Shown: positions 1 to 8,143, counted from the first letter of the stretch. The stretch: DNA of 64,000 nt from Xanthomonas arboricola pv. guizotiae (GCF_002940205.1 NZ_MDSK01000007.1:1-64000); one strand, 5' to 3'. Notes: generated by a model not told the origin, from the sequence alone. Numbers and translations: made by a program.

Positions 1-82
1 ACGTCGCATCGATCTCCACTTGGCGTTGCTTTCGCTCGCATCCTCCATCATCTGCTTACGCCTTCTTCCTGGGTTTTGTTAG

Positions 83-259
83 CCGCTCTTAGAGAGCAGC
101 GATCTGGACGAAGTGGCTCTCCCAGACTATATCGACAAGGGCCTTCTATGGCTCATTGCTCAGCTCAAGCGTAAAGAAAATGATGTGGCTGGCAAATTTC
201 CACTTACAACAACCTCTCCCGACGATGCGGCACCGGCAACAAGTGAGGTGAAGCAGTGA
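83..259 (+). pseudogene. C-terminal remnant of a broken upstream gene, possibly OLD-family nuclease (GajA-like)
   Basis: The frame that ends at the TGA at 257-259 is open back to a TAG at 80-82 and has no plausible start codon. It reads as about 58 residues with ordinary protein composition, including the stretch LPDYIDKGLLWLIAQLKRK. Its stop overlaps the GTG start of the following helicase gene (GTGA), the arrangement of translationally coupled genes. I infer that it is the 3' end of a gene truncated or disrupted near position 80. In known Gabija loci an OLD/TOPRIM nuclease (GajA) precedes a UvrD-like helicase (GajB), so a nuclease tail is the most attractive guess, but no nuclease motif lies within the window. 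It could also be the end of another gene disrupted by a single mutation. Confidence 0.35.
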
Positions 260-2106
260 CGCAAGCTCAACACTCTGACAACGATATTGATCAGCCGGCT
301 GACATCCTGATTGCCCAATGTCTCGATCCAACCAACCCAAAAAGCTTCTTCCTTTTCGCTGGTGCTGGGTCCGGGAAAACTCGTTCGCTCGTGGCTGCGT
401 TGGAGCACGTCCAAGTCAACTGGGGTGAGCAGCTGCGCCGCCAAGGCAAGCGAGTTGGGGTTATCACCTTCACCAATGCAGCATCCGATGAGATCAAGCG
501 AAGGATTCAATTCGATTCCCTTTTCGACGTGCGCACAATCCATAGCTTTGCTTGGTCATTGATCGAAGGTCTTAACCAAGACATACGACATTGGCTAAGA
601 GAAAAAATCGCTGATGACCTTGTTGACCTACGTGAAAAAGAAGCCAAGGGCCGCGCTGGAAAGGCCTCAGATGATCGCAAGTTAAGAATCGCAGCAAACA
701 CCAAAAGGCTAGAATCCCTCCCCGGGATAAAGCGCTTTATCTACAGCCCGACTGGAACCAATCGGACACGCGATGCACTGAACCATGCCGAAGTAATCCG
801 CATTGCTGCTCACTTCTTGCAGTCCAAGCCGCGGATGCAAAGCATTTTTGCTGGGCGCTACCCAATTCTTCTTGTCGATGAGAGCCAAGACACGAATAAG
901 CATCTGGTTGACGCACTGTTTGAAGTGGAAGCGCAGCAGACAGGTTCATTCTCGCTGGGCTTAATTGGTGACACGATGCAGCAGATTTATGCTGATGGGA
1001 AAGAGGGCTTGGGAACCGACCTGCCCCCCACTTGGGCCACGCCGGGCAAGCACATGAACCATCGCTGCCCGAAGCGCGTCGTAAGTCTGTTGAACAAAGT
1101 TCGAGGTTCTGTTGACACTCATCAGCAGCGAGCCAGAACTGATGCTAGCGAAGGCGTTGTTAGACTCTTCGTAGTTCCTTCCGCCGTCCAAGACAAGCCA
1201 GGGGTAGAGGAACGAATTGCGGACTTGATGGCTAATTTGACAGAAGATGCGAACTGGCGGCGACCCGACGCGGTAAAAACGCTGACTCTTGAGCACAGGA
1301 TGGCAGCCGCTAGGCTCGGATGCTTGGAAGTGTTCGTCGCGCTGTATGAAATTGACTCAACGAGCCTGCTAAATGGCACCCAGCCTTTGGCCACGTTTTT
1401 TACGGACCAAGTTCTGCCACTGGTCAATGCGCACCAGCGCAAAGATAGATTTGCCGTGATGCGGCTACTGAAGTCGTTTTCACCTCTGTTGACGGCGGAG
1501 AAGCTTAAAGGCTCTCCTGGTCAGTCGAACCTTAGAAATGCGCAGTCGGCAGTGGACGAGCTGCTTGGTCTTTGGGCGGATGGTCAAGACCCTTCGCTTC
1601 AACAAGTTCTCGTGTGTGTTTCCGATCGCCACTTGCTCGAAATTCCTGAGCGTCTTTTGGCTTGGGTGTCACCTTCTGATGGCGTTCTTCCCGTCCAAAA
1701 GCCTCCGGGCCAAGAAGAGGAAAGCATCGACAGTGAGCGTCAGAAACGCATTGGAGAGTTACTAGCCACTCCATTTTCGCAAGTGGGTCCTCTGGCTGAG
1801 TATCTTTCTCGAAAAGCGCGCTTTGACACACACCAAGGGGTGAAAGGATTGGAGTTTGAACGCGTCATGGTGATCATGGATGACCATGACGCGCGGGGCT
1901 TCATGTTCAAATATGAAGATCTCTTCGGGGGAAAGACAGAAGGGAAAACTCTAGAAGCAACCAGGCGGCTTTTTTACGTAACAGCTAGCCGCGCGACGGA
2001 AAGCCTGGCGCTCGTTGCCTATACGGAAGACGTTATGCGCGTTAGGAAGTTCATGCTGGACAACGACTGGTTCTGCGATGAAGAGGTGATCACGGCTATT
2101 CAATAG
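256..2106 (+). CDS. UvrD/Rep-family superfamily 1 helicase, Gabija GajB-like
   Basis: 616 residues with GTG start. The SF1A helicase motifs are visible in order: Walker A AGAGSGKT at 35-42, motif Ia around VITFTNAASDEI at 69-80, TIHSFAW near 94-100, motif II VDESQD at 207-212, motif III GDTMQQIY at 238-245, motif IV NHRCPKR near 268-274, motif V HQGVKGLEFE at 526-535, and motif VI RRLFYVTASRA at about 570-580. It is therefore expected to be an ATP-driven DNA translocase or helicase. The start overlaps the stop of an upstream reading frame by 4 bp (GTGA), implying co-translation with a partner. Helicases of this size beside an OLD-family nuclease form Gabija-like defence pairs; that role is an inference from context. 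Location inside a tRNA-bounded island and lower GC than the core genes suggest horizontal acquisition. Confidence 0.85.
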   Translation: MTQAQHSDNDIDQPADILIAQCLDPTNPKSFFLFAGAGSGKTRSLVAALEHVQVNWGEQLRRQGKRVGVITFTNAASDEIKRRIQFDSLFDVRTIHSFAWSLIEGLNQDIRHWLREKIADDLVDLREKEAKGRAGKASDDRKLRIAANTKRLESLPGIKRFIYSPTGTNRTRDALNHAEVIRIAAHFLQSKPRMQSIFAGRYPILLVDESQDTNKHLVDALFEVEAQQTGSFSLGLIGDTMQQIYADGKEGLGTDLPPTWATPGKHMNHRCPKRVVSLLNKVRGSVDTHQQRARTDASEGVVRLFVVPSAVQDKPGVEERIADLMANLTEDANWRRPDAVKTLTLEHRMAAARLGCLEVFVALYEIDSTSLLNGTQPLATFFTDQVLPLVNAHQRKDRFAVMRLLKSFSPLLTAEKLKGSPGQSNLRNAQSAVDELLGLWADGQDPSLQQVLVCVSDRHLLEIPERLLAWVSPSDGVLPVQKPPGQEEESIDSERQKRIGELLATPFSQVGPLAEYLSRKARFDTHQGVKGLEFERVMVIMDDHDARGFMFKYEDLFGGKTEGKTLEATRRLFYVTASRATESLALVAYTEDVMRVRKFMLDNDWFCDEEVITAIQ

Positions 2107-2221
2107 CTGGGAATCTGAAGTAGCTAGCTGCTAAATCTGTCAGAGCCGTTACTACTGACTCAATGAACCGGCCAACAGCAGTTGGCCGAGATGAAAGTCC
2201 GCGCTGAGTAATCTCAGCCAC

Positions 2222-2560
2222 TTAGCTTTTTTCAGAGCTGCTGAAATCTTTCATGAGCTTGACTAGTTCTCCCTGCTTCTCGGGAGGGAGTTGCGCCATT
2301 ACCAAAATGGCCTCAGCCATCGTGTCGCTGACAGCGTGGAAATAGGCCACGGGCAGCTCCAACGCCTCCGCCAGCTTTGCCATGCTTTCGTTGTCAGGCA
2401 TGCGGTCCCCTCGCTCGTAGCGCGAAATCCTGGGAGCTGCCGAGTTCTGTTCCTCCAGCCCGAGAACAGCCCCTAAGGCGGCTTGGTTCATGCCTCGCGC
2501 AAGCCTGGCCTCTCGAAGACGACGGCCAAAGGTGGATGCGGGAGGCAGCGGAGCAGGCAT
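2222..2560 (-). CDS. XRE/Cro-type helix-turn-helix transcriptional regulator
   Basis: 112 residues from the ATG at 2560; the open frame runs further upstream to 2731, but the extension is Trp/Arg-rich and the fold starts at FGRRLREARLARGMNQAALG. The N-terminal half is a Cro/C1-type HTH: a first helix, the recognition segment ISRYERGDRMPD, and a third helix ending LAEALELPVAYF. The C-terminal 45 residues (MAEAILVMAQLPPEKQGELVKLMKDF) are a short helical tail of the kind that dimerises such repressors. It is divergent from the secreted-protein gene at 2671 with about 110 bp between them, and an inverted repeat in that gap could be its operator. It probably represses itself and the adjacent cassette; the ligand is unknown. 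Confidence 0.85.
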   Translation of the reverse strand: MPAPLPPASTFGRRLREARLARGMNQAALGAVLGLEEQNSAAPRISRYERGDRMPDNESMAKLAEALELPVAYFHAVSDTMAEAILVMAQLPPEKQGELVKLMKDFSSSEKS

Positions 2561-2618
2561 GAAGACCAACGAAGGATGAATTGACCCCCAAGTCTGCCGC
2601 TTCCAATCCTGCGCTGCA

Positions 2619-2635
2619 TTTGCCATATTTGCAAA
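2619..2635. promoter_or_regulatory. Candidate operator between the XRE regulator and the envelope cassette
   Basis: TTTGC-CATATTT-GCAAA, a perfect 5-bp inverted repeat separated by 7 bp, lies midway between the divergent starts at 2560 and 2671. Its position is suited to a dimeric XRE repressor controlling both directions. No footprint or second copy supports it, so this is only a candidate. Confidence 0.3.
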
Positions 2636-2670
2636 CACCCGCCAAACGGGCGGTATTGCAGGGGTTTTCG

Positions 2671-3432
2671 ATGAAGCATGCAGGACAAGGAGCGTTCGCT
2701 GCGCTCGTGGCGTTGACGCTCGTCTCTCCACTCAGTGTTCAAGCCCAAGAGGCGCCGGAGCAGAAGTCCGGCTTCTTCCGTCAACTCGGAAAGGGGTTGG
2801 CCGACACCGGCAAGCAGATGGTCGGCATCAAGCCAAACTCGGGCAGCAAAGCCGGCAGCCAGGGAACTGGCTCGATCTACGCGCCCATCAGTGGCGCCGG
2901 AAAATTGCCCAACCTCTTCAAGGGCGATAACCACCAGCAGGCCCAGCTGGGGAAGCTGGATTGGCCCCGAGTCGCGTTGACCTTTACCGAGTGGGGTGCA
3001 TCCCTGCCCTGCTGGACGGCAGAGGCCCGCATCTGGACCAGTCCGACAGCGTCGACGACCGAAACCTTCCGGACTTGCTTCGATGCCGCGGTGGTGGAGA
3101 CCGACGACCTGGGCGACACCGCTGAGCTCAACAGCGCTGCGCTCTGGAAGGGCCGGGACACGTTGAGCGGGATCCGAGTGATGCCCAGCAAGCCCAACAC
3201 AGGCGCTCAGCGCTCCACGGGTCCCAACCCGCCGGCTCAGCCCTTCGTGGTCAGCGTGAGCCGTCCTGGCGTTGCTGACCGGGCCGTGGACGTGTCGCTG
3301 CGCATTGCTTGGGTCTCGGGCTTTCTCCAGACCGCCGATCTGCAGCCGGGCCCCTCGGGGATGCTGACGCCCTTCAAGGATTCGCGACTGTGGATCGCGG
3401 GGTTCAAGCCCGACGGGAATCGCGACAAGTAG
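2671..3432 (+). CDS. Hypothetical secreted protein
   Basis: 253 residues from the ATG at 2671. The open frame extends back to 2581, but only the later start gives a proper signal peptide: MKHAGQG, a hydrophobic core, then SVQAQEAPEQ with a likely signal peptidase I site after VQA. The mature protein begins with a Lys/Gly-rich segment (GFFRQLGKGLADTGKQMVGIKP) and contains two cysteines (in PCWTAEARI and RTCFDAA) that could form a disulfide in the periplasm. I recognise no domain. It is first in a tight rightward cassette with a lipoprotein gene 54 bp downstream and a membrane protein gene overlapping that one, and is divergent from an XRE regulator. A cell-envelope role (exclusion, immunity or conjugation-related) is a guess from context. 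Confidence 0.7.
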   Translation: MKHAGQGAFAALVALTLVSPLSVQAQEAPEQKSGFFRQLGKGLADTGKQMVGIKPNSGSKAGSQGTGSIYAPISGAGKLPNLFKGDNHQQAQLGKLDWPRVALTFTEWGASLPCWTAEARIWTSPTASTTETFRTCFDAAVVETDDLGDTAELNSAALWKGRDTLSGIRVMPSKPNTGAQRSTGPNPPAQPFVVSVSRPGVADRAVDVSLRIAWVSGFLQTADLQPGPSGMLTPFKDSRLWIAGFKPDGNRDK

Positions 3433-3486
3433 TAAGCACTGCCCCCGACCGCTTCCCTCATCACCATCCCTCAGCAAAGGAACCAC

Positions 3487-3801
3487 ATGAAAAACGCATG
3501 GATCGGCCTGGTCGCATCGATCGTAGCCCTGGGCCTGACCGCCTGCAGCGGCAAGCCGTCGAACAGCAACGCCAGGCAGGCACTGGTTACCCTGCTCCAG
3601 CAGAGCGGCGCCGGCCAGGTCACCGACATCCAAAACTTCGAGCTTTCGGGCTGCGTGGAAGCGGAAGGCGCCGAGGGATACCGGTGTGACACCCGCGGGC
3701 ACGTGGTTTTGGAAATCGCTGGTCGGCAGGTTCCCGTCCCCGTCAGCAAAAATCTTCGCTATGCGAAGGCCGACGGTAACTGGAGGGCCTACGCCAAATG
3801 A
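3487..3801 (+). CDS. Small lipoprotein of unknown function
   Basis: 104 residues. The N terminus MKNAWIGLVASIVALGLTAC is a lipoprotein signal peptide with lipobox LTAC and cysteine at residue 20; Ser-Gly follow, so there is no Asp+2 retention signal and an outer-membrane destination is likely. The mature part (about 84 residues) has a further Cys pair (SGCVEAEG and YRCDTRG) and a beta-rich C terminus ending NWRAYAK. The region after the lipid anchor (ARQALVTLLQQSG) looks helical. A Shine-Dalgarno-like AAAGGAAC lies just before the ATG. It overlaps the next gene by ATGA and is probably translated with it. No known family is recognised. Confidence 0.75.
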   Translation: MKNAWIGLVASIVALGLTACSGKPSNSNARQALVTLLQQSGAGQVTDIQNFELSGCVEAEGAEGYRCDTRGHVVLEIAGRQVPVPVSKNLRYAKADGNWRAYAK

Positions 3802-4175
3802 GCATGAAGACCGATTCGGTGGCAGGAACGTCCGTCGACGCCCTGGGGGCTGGCGGGGACGCCGCGCTGCGTGCTGTTCCCAGGAAGGTCATGACTCCGC
3901 ACAACCGCTTCTTCTGGTGGTTCTCGCTGAGTCTGCTCTTCTTGGGCCCGTTTGGCTTCATTGTTGGGCCCCTGATGGCTCGCCGAGGCCTGCGGAAGGC
4001 GCAGCGCCTTTACGCTTTCGAGGCTCATATGGCACGTCAACGTGATCGCGGCTTCAGCTGGTGGCAGTGGTGGATCATGACGCCGCTGACCGTGATGGGA
4101 GCGTTCTGGGTCACCTCGGTGCTCAGCGGGCTGCCCATGGTGCTGCTGGTGCTTTGGGTGCAGCTCACACAATAA
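3798..4175 (+). CDS. Small inner-membrane protein of unknown function
   Basis: 125 residues; the ATG overlaps the stop of the lipoprotein gene (ATGA). Two hydrophobic stretches are visible: about 38-60 (FFWWFSLSLLFLGPFGFIVG) and about 88-122 (WWQWWIMTPLTVMGAFWVTS and onward to the C terminus), joined by an Arg-rich loop (ARRGLRKAQRLYAFEAHMARQRDR). By the positive-inside rule that loop is cytoplasmic, placing both termini outside. I recognise no family. As the third gene of a cassette of secreted protein, lipoprotein and membrane protein, it probably works with them at the envelope. Confidence 0.7.
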   Translation: MSMKTDSVAGTSVDALGAGGDAALRAVPRKVMTPHNRFFWWFSLSLLFLGPFGFIVGPLMARRGLRKAQRLYAFEAHMARQRDRGFSWWQWWIMTPLTVMGAFWVTSVLSGLPMVLLVLWVQLTQ

Positions 4176-4350
4176 AACTTTTTAGCTAAATGCCTCAAAA
4201 GCGCAAGGACGCGCGCGCTCGCTTTATCGGCTTCTTCTCCATGAGGGTAAAACCGGCGTAATGTCTGCCTGGATGCTAAGCATCCAAGAGCAATGTCACC
4301 TTTGAATCGCTACATACTTGATTCGCAAGTGCCGACAGTTATACGAAAAT

Positions 4351-4773
4351 CTACCCGTTCAAAACTTTTCGAAAATTATGCTCTTCAATTCCAAGCATGA
4401 GCGATGCTTCGGTCACACTAAGGACTCCGGAGTATGCCTTGGCCTGCGTTCTGAGCAAATAGCTGGCTGGGTCCCTTGGATTCATTATAAAACCAAATGC
4501 AAGCCTGGCCAAAATCAAACTATCGAGACGGCGGTGGCTCCTCCAGAGAGCTTCTCGCCGTCCACTCGGAAAATCAACTCCGAGCCGATAGTCAATTGCT
4601 AAGTCCAACTCGCGACGCATGATTTCACGCTGCTGAGCCCTCTTGATAATCGGCGGATATTCGCTCCGGATTCGGACCGCCGCAGCGATGTATTCAGCGC
4701 GACTAAGCCGGCGTCCATAGCTAGAGTCCGGGCGGCCGGGGGCGATTGGGGGATGATCCGGGGGAGTACGCAT
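4351..4773 (-). CDS. Hypothetical protein, partner of the gene at 4721-5710
   Basis: 140 residues, strongly basic in the first two thirds (SRAEYIAAAVRIRSEYPPII, REIMRRELDLAIDYRLG). Its start lies inside the 3' end of the upstream gene (53 bp overlap, different frame), so the two are almost certainly co-transcribed. The C terminus (SVTEASLMLGIEEHNFRKVL) resembles a helix-turn-helix-like segment, but that is weak. No family is recognised and no signal peptide or membrane segment is present. Base composition is clearly AT-richer than the chromosome, consistent with recent acquisition. The start could be a few codons later, since the first 20 residues are Pro-rich and lie within the overlap. Confidence 0.6.
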   Translation of the reverse strand: MRTPPDHPPIAPGRPDSSYGRRLSRAEYIAAAVRIRSEYPPIIKRAQQREIMRRELDLAIDYRLGVDFPSGRREALWRSHRRLDSLILARLAFGFIMNPRDPASYLLRTQAKAYSGVLSVTEASLMLGIEEHNFRKVLNG

Positions 4774-5710
4774 TCTTTACAATCTCTGGGTCTGAGAGAA
4801 CAATGCGTTCGTTTGGGGAAATGTCAAGCAAGGACGTGTAGTCCCTATCGCTTAGGAGATGCTGGAGCTCCACCTGAAAATCAATGACCAAATCGTCAAA
4901 TGCCTTCACAAACGCTACCCATCTGTTAACGGGGTCCACTGCTAATGACAACTCAAGACGAAGCCTATTCAGCTCAAATTTTCTACGAATGCTTATCATT
5001 TCCATATAAATCGACCTGTCAAATTCCCCTTCTTCCCGCACGCGGCTTCTATAGCGCAATAGCAAGCCGAAATGCTTTAACTCAAAGGCCAGCGCCTGTT
5101 GTGCCCGTTCATCCCAAAGCTTCCTCAAATTTTTTTCGAGAACGTCAGGAGATGTAAATTCATCAAGACTAATTTCACCTTGGATGCTCTCAAGCCATTT
5201 CTTCTCCAATTCATGTAGCACAAGACTTTCGCGCATGAATGCTCGACTGTGCCTGCCCGCCGCAGACCCAACGGGTGTGTTACCGATACTGTAAGCATAA
5301 GGTGAGGACAGACATTGACCTATGTCCCCTGAAACGTCAGCGTGCTCAAAGAATGGAGCTTTAAAAAGGCCCAAGCCAGCAGATTCACGACCATAAATAT
5401 GGAATAGCGCTACAGATAGTAGATAGCCTCTAGCATTTTCCGCAACGATGTCAGCCGGCTTAAGAATCCTGTTTGCAGCCTGATGGCAAACCCCATTAAC
5501 AAGATAATGGGTGATACCCGCTCTTTCATCTGGCTCTGCAATTTTTTCTGCACGCAGTGTGCTCCCGCTCCCAACGTCTACTACTGTCCCGCCCTGCTTG
5601 CCTCCCCAACATCCCCATGCAAAGGCACCGCTCCCACAAGAAACATAGGTGTGATCGGCCAAGTTAAGAGCAATTGTTGTCGGATAACAGCATACTTGCA
5701 ATGTTCCCAT
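4721..5710 (-). CDS. Hypothetical protein with N-terminal His...Cys pattern (possible permuted papain-like fold)
   Basis: 329 residues from the ATG at 5710, which has a good GAGGGG Shine-Dalgarno; a TTG one codon earlier is possible. The N-terminal 100 residues carry a strand-like segment with ADH at 18-20, a glycine-rich turn (GCWGGKQGG at 33-41), DERAG at 61-65, and VNGVCHQAANRIL with Cys75-His76 at the beginning of a predicted helix. An early His on a strand followed by Cys at a helix N terminus resembles permuted NlpC/P60-type cysteine hydrolases; this is inference. I believe similar unnamed proteins occur in other Proteobacteria. The C-terminal 200 residues are charged and mostly helical (LHELEKKWLESIQGEISLDE). 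It overlaps the next gene and sits in the AT-rich island. Confidence 0.7.
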   Translation of the reverse strand: MGTLQVCCYPTTIALNLADHTYVSCGSGAFAWGCWGGKQGGTVVDVGSGSTLRAEKIAEPDERAGITHYLVNGVCHQAANRILKPADIVAENARGYLLSVALFHIYGRESAGLGLFKAPFFEHADVSGDIGQCLSSPYAYSIGNTPVGSAAGRHSRAFMRESLVLHELEKKWLESIQGEISLDEFTSPDVLEKNLRKLWDERAQQALAFELKHFGLLLRYRSRVREEGEFDRSIYMEMISIRRKFELNRLRLELSLAVDPVNRWVAFVKAFDDLVIDFQVELQHLLSDRDYTSLLDISPNERIVLSDPEIVKNAYSPGSSPNRPRPPGL

Positions 5711-5860
5711 CAAAAGCCCCTCAAAGATTAGTTAACGATTATTACGTCGCCAGCATAGAGCCACTAGAGATGCATCCCATTCGTTGGCGCTAAGTTAGAG
5801 AGTCCCTTAGATTGTTTTCAAATTGCCATTGGCTGTAGACGGGAAGCGAGACAAGCAGAT

Positions 5861-6609
5861 TTAATTCGCAAGCGTTGCCACCCTGTCCGGCAAGCTCCTA
5901 CGGTCAATGTAGAACTTCTCTAACACCGTCTGCCCGGTTCCATGCTCCGTGAGGGCCCCAATCGCTGAAGCAGACACCCCCGCCTCGTCGAGCTTTGAAG
6001 CGATGGTATGGCGTAACCCGTGGAAACCTTGCCCCTTCTCCGACCCCCTTGCCGCTTGATGTAGACGGAGAAGTGGCGGCTCAGCTGCCGTCCGTAACCC
6101 AGCCCTGTCGAGTTGGGCAGGTCCGGGAATAGCCGCTCCACTCCAGCCTGTCGGGCCTCTTCCACGTAGGTCAGGAAGCCGCAATCGATCACCGGCTGGG
6201 CCAGCGGAATGAACCGTCGGATTTGCTTGTTTTTGATGCTCTGCTTCTTGTCAGTTTTCCGCACGCAGAACCTTGGGATGCCATCGTTGGTCTCGATGTC
6301 CTCCAACCTGAGCTGAGCAACCTCATTGACGGGTGCTCCCGAGTAGAGCCCGAGGATCGGCCCAAACCACCGACGGGGGTATTTCGACGCCCATTTTGGG
6401 AACTCGACCGGATCGAAAATCACCTTCAACTCGGCGTCGGTGAGAGGCGAGCCTGTGTCTTCCGAGTCTGGCGTAGCGATAGACCGGATGCCTGCCAATG
6501 GGTTCGCGGTCAAGTGCCTGCACCGACCAAGGAGGCTTGGGACACTCTCAAGCGTCGCCAATGCCTCGCCATTGTGCAGGCAGCCGATGTCACTGCAAGC
6601 CCCAAACAA
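5861..6609 (-). pseudogene. Degenerate tyrosine recombinase (phage-type integrase), frameshifted and N-terminally truncated
   Basis: Two overlapping frames together give one integrase catalytic domain. The upstream frame (ending 5920) carries DSEDTGSPLTDAELKVIF, then GPILGLYSGAPVNEVAQLRLED, where the catalytic Arg of the usual GxR motif is replaced (SGAPVNE). The downstream frame (ending 5861) carries GFHGLRHTIASK with the HxxR motif, TEHG, and the tyrosine region KFYID. The frames join if one base is restored in a run of five C (plus strand) at 6044-6048. The N-terminal arm and SAM-like domain are missing: the homologous part begins directly where the complete integrase gene ends. With the first catalytic Arg lost, a frameshift and no N terminus, it must be inactive; it is probably a relic of an earlier insertion. 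Confidence 0.8.
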
Positions 6610-8059
6610 GGGAGGCTAAACCTGGCGAATACGTCCCGAGCCCGCTGAGTTTCTCGAGCACCGTGAACTCCCTGCTATAGGTGGAGTGATGCTCGTCATC
6701 GAGCTCGTGACCGACGATTTGCGCCCTCAACTCGGACACCACGCCAGCGCCCTGCAACCCCTGAATAAAAGTCTTCCTGAGCGAATGGAACCCGCGCTTG
6801 GCGGGCTCCCAGTCCTTACCCACCTCGGCAAGATGCCGACTGAAAGCCTTCGTGATCCAATTGCCTTGCCCGTTCACCGCGGTGGCTTTGGCAGCTGGAA
6901 AAAGCCTACTCTCACCGGCCACGCGCTTGCCATCGATCCAATCCAGGAAGCCCATTTTGAGGAGCTCAGGGTGGAGCGGCACCGTCCGAAGGCTGACCTC
7001 GGTCTTTACTTTCTGGTGCTCGCCTTCGTCTGAGATGCGGATGCACGGGATGCCGTCCTCTTCAAACACATCCTTGACCAGAAGCTGGCCGACCTCAGAT
7101 GCCCTCGCCCCCGTGTAAAGTCCAAGCAGCGACGCCCAGCGAGCGGACTCTGACAGCTTGGCCAAGGCTTCGGGCGCAAACAATGCCTGGATCTGTGTCC
7201 TGTCGTAGGCTTTGAACCCGAGCTTCTTTCGGGCCCGCTTTTCGCGCTGGGAATAAGTGACATGGCCGGAGGCAGGATTGTCGCCCTTCGGGTAGTGGCC
7301 CGAGGCCATGGCCCACTCAAAAAAGCCTCCCCGTCCACCGATATACGACTGCTTGTTCGTGAGGGTCGGGGTCGAAGCGCCCTTCTCGCGCATGTCTTGA
7401 TACCAACGCGCCAAATCTGATCGGGTGATGGCATGGACCTTGGCCTTCGGGCCCAGGAATGCCAACAGCGCCTCGATGGCTGTTTTTTTGATCGTGTAGG
7501 TCTTGGGCAACGTTGAGCCCTTGAGAGTCGCCAGAAATGCGTCCCGGGCCTTGCCCAGCGTCATCGTTTCGATGGCCGGCGCGGAGCCATGGCGAACCGG
7601 GGTCACCGGATGCGACGCTCCGAATGTGGCGTAAGCGGCCACTGGGAGACGCGGTTGGGCGGTCGCCGCACCCCTGGCTTCCAGCTCCATCAACTGCCGA
7701 TACAACTTCAGGTCTTTTGGGCTGTCGATCTGCCATTGCTCGGTCACCGTCCCATCCGGTTGGCGGGTGCGGTTGAGCGTCAGCTCCTGGAGGTTCTCGG
7801 CGCTCGTCAGTCGAGTAATAAGCAGGTCAGCGTCCGATTTGCTGATCTTGGACACACGTTGATCCGTCAGCTGTGCGAAGAGCCGAGCATAGCCCGCTCC
7901 AAGCACCACCGCACGCACATGCGCCTGCGCCAAGTCCTTCGTTTGCAGGGTGCGTTTGATAAGCCGGCAGCCCATCACGGTTTGCAAATCAACGGGAACA
8001 CGTTGGACGAATGACCAGCGGCCGGTGGACGACCGGCTCAAATGATGAGGGATGCGCAT
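6590..8059 (-). CDS. Tyrosine recombinase/phage-type integrase of the tRNA-Ser island
   Basis: 489 residues. The N-terminal part (1-160) is an extended arm-binding region; a SAM-like core-binding domain follows (about 165-265, AIEALLAFLG to GFFEWAMASG). The catalytic domain has Arg319 in TGARASE, a lysine around 350 (HQKVKTE), His425-x-x-Arg428 in HSLRK, His451 in VGHELD and the nucleophile Tyr461 in STYSREF. All catalytic residues are therefore present. The gene starts 85 bp from the 3' end of tRNA-Ser(UGA) and reads away from it, the classic layout of a genomic-island integrase using the tRNA 3' end as attachment site. The last few codons (LASLVWGLQ) run into the sequence of the second, broken integrase, so the native C terminus may have been altered by recombination. 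Confidence 0.9.
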   Translation of the reverse strand: MRIPHHLSRSSTGRWSFVQRVPVDLQTVMGCRLIKRTLQTKDLAQAHVRAVVLGAGYARLFAQLTDQRVSKISKSDADLLITRLTSAENLQELTLNRTRQPDGTVTEQWQIDSPKDLKLYRQLMELEARGAATAQPRLPVAAYATFGASHPVTPVRHGSAPAIETMTLGKARDAFLATLKGSTLPKTYTIKKTAIEALLAFLGPKAKVHAITRSDLARWYQDMREKGASTPTLTNKQSYIGGRGGFFEWAMASGHYPKGDNPASGHVTYSQREKRARKKLGFKAYDRTQIQALFAPEALAKLSESARWASLLGLYTGARASEVGQLLVKDVFEEDGIPCIRISDEGEHQKVKTEVSLRTVPLHPELLKMGFLDWIDGKRVAGESRLFPAAKATAVNGQGNWITKAFSRHLAEVGKDWEPAKRGFHSLRKTFIQGLQGAGVVSELRAQIVGHELDDEHHSTYSREFTVLEKLSGLGTYSPGLASLVWGLQ

Positions 8060-8143
8060 GCGAGTGTTTCCTCCGCATGCTTCCTGCCTTCCAATCCAAC
8101 CAAGTCAGATTTTTATATTAAAAATCAATGACTTAGAAGTGAC

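Noticed and set aside
1-174. Frame-1 reading of the left edge as a gene
   Set aside because: Ser/Arg-rich translation without start or motif; frame 2 after 83 looks more protein-like and is coupled to the helicase.
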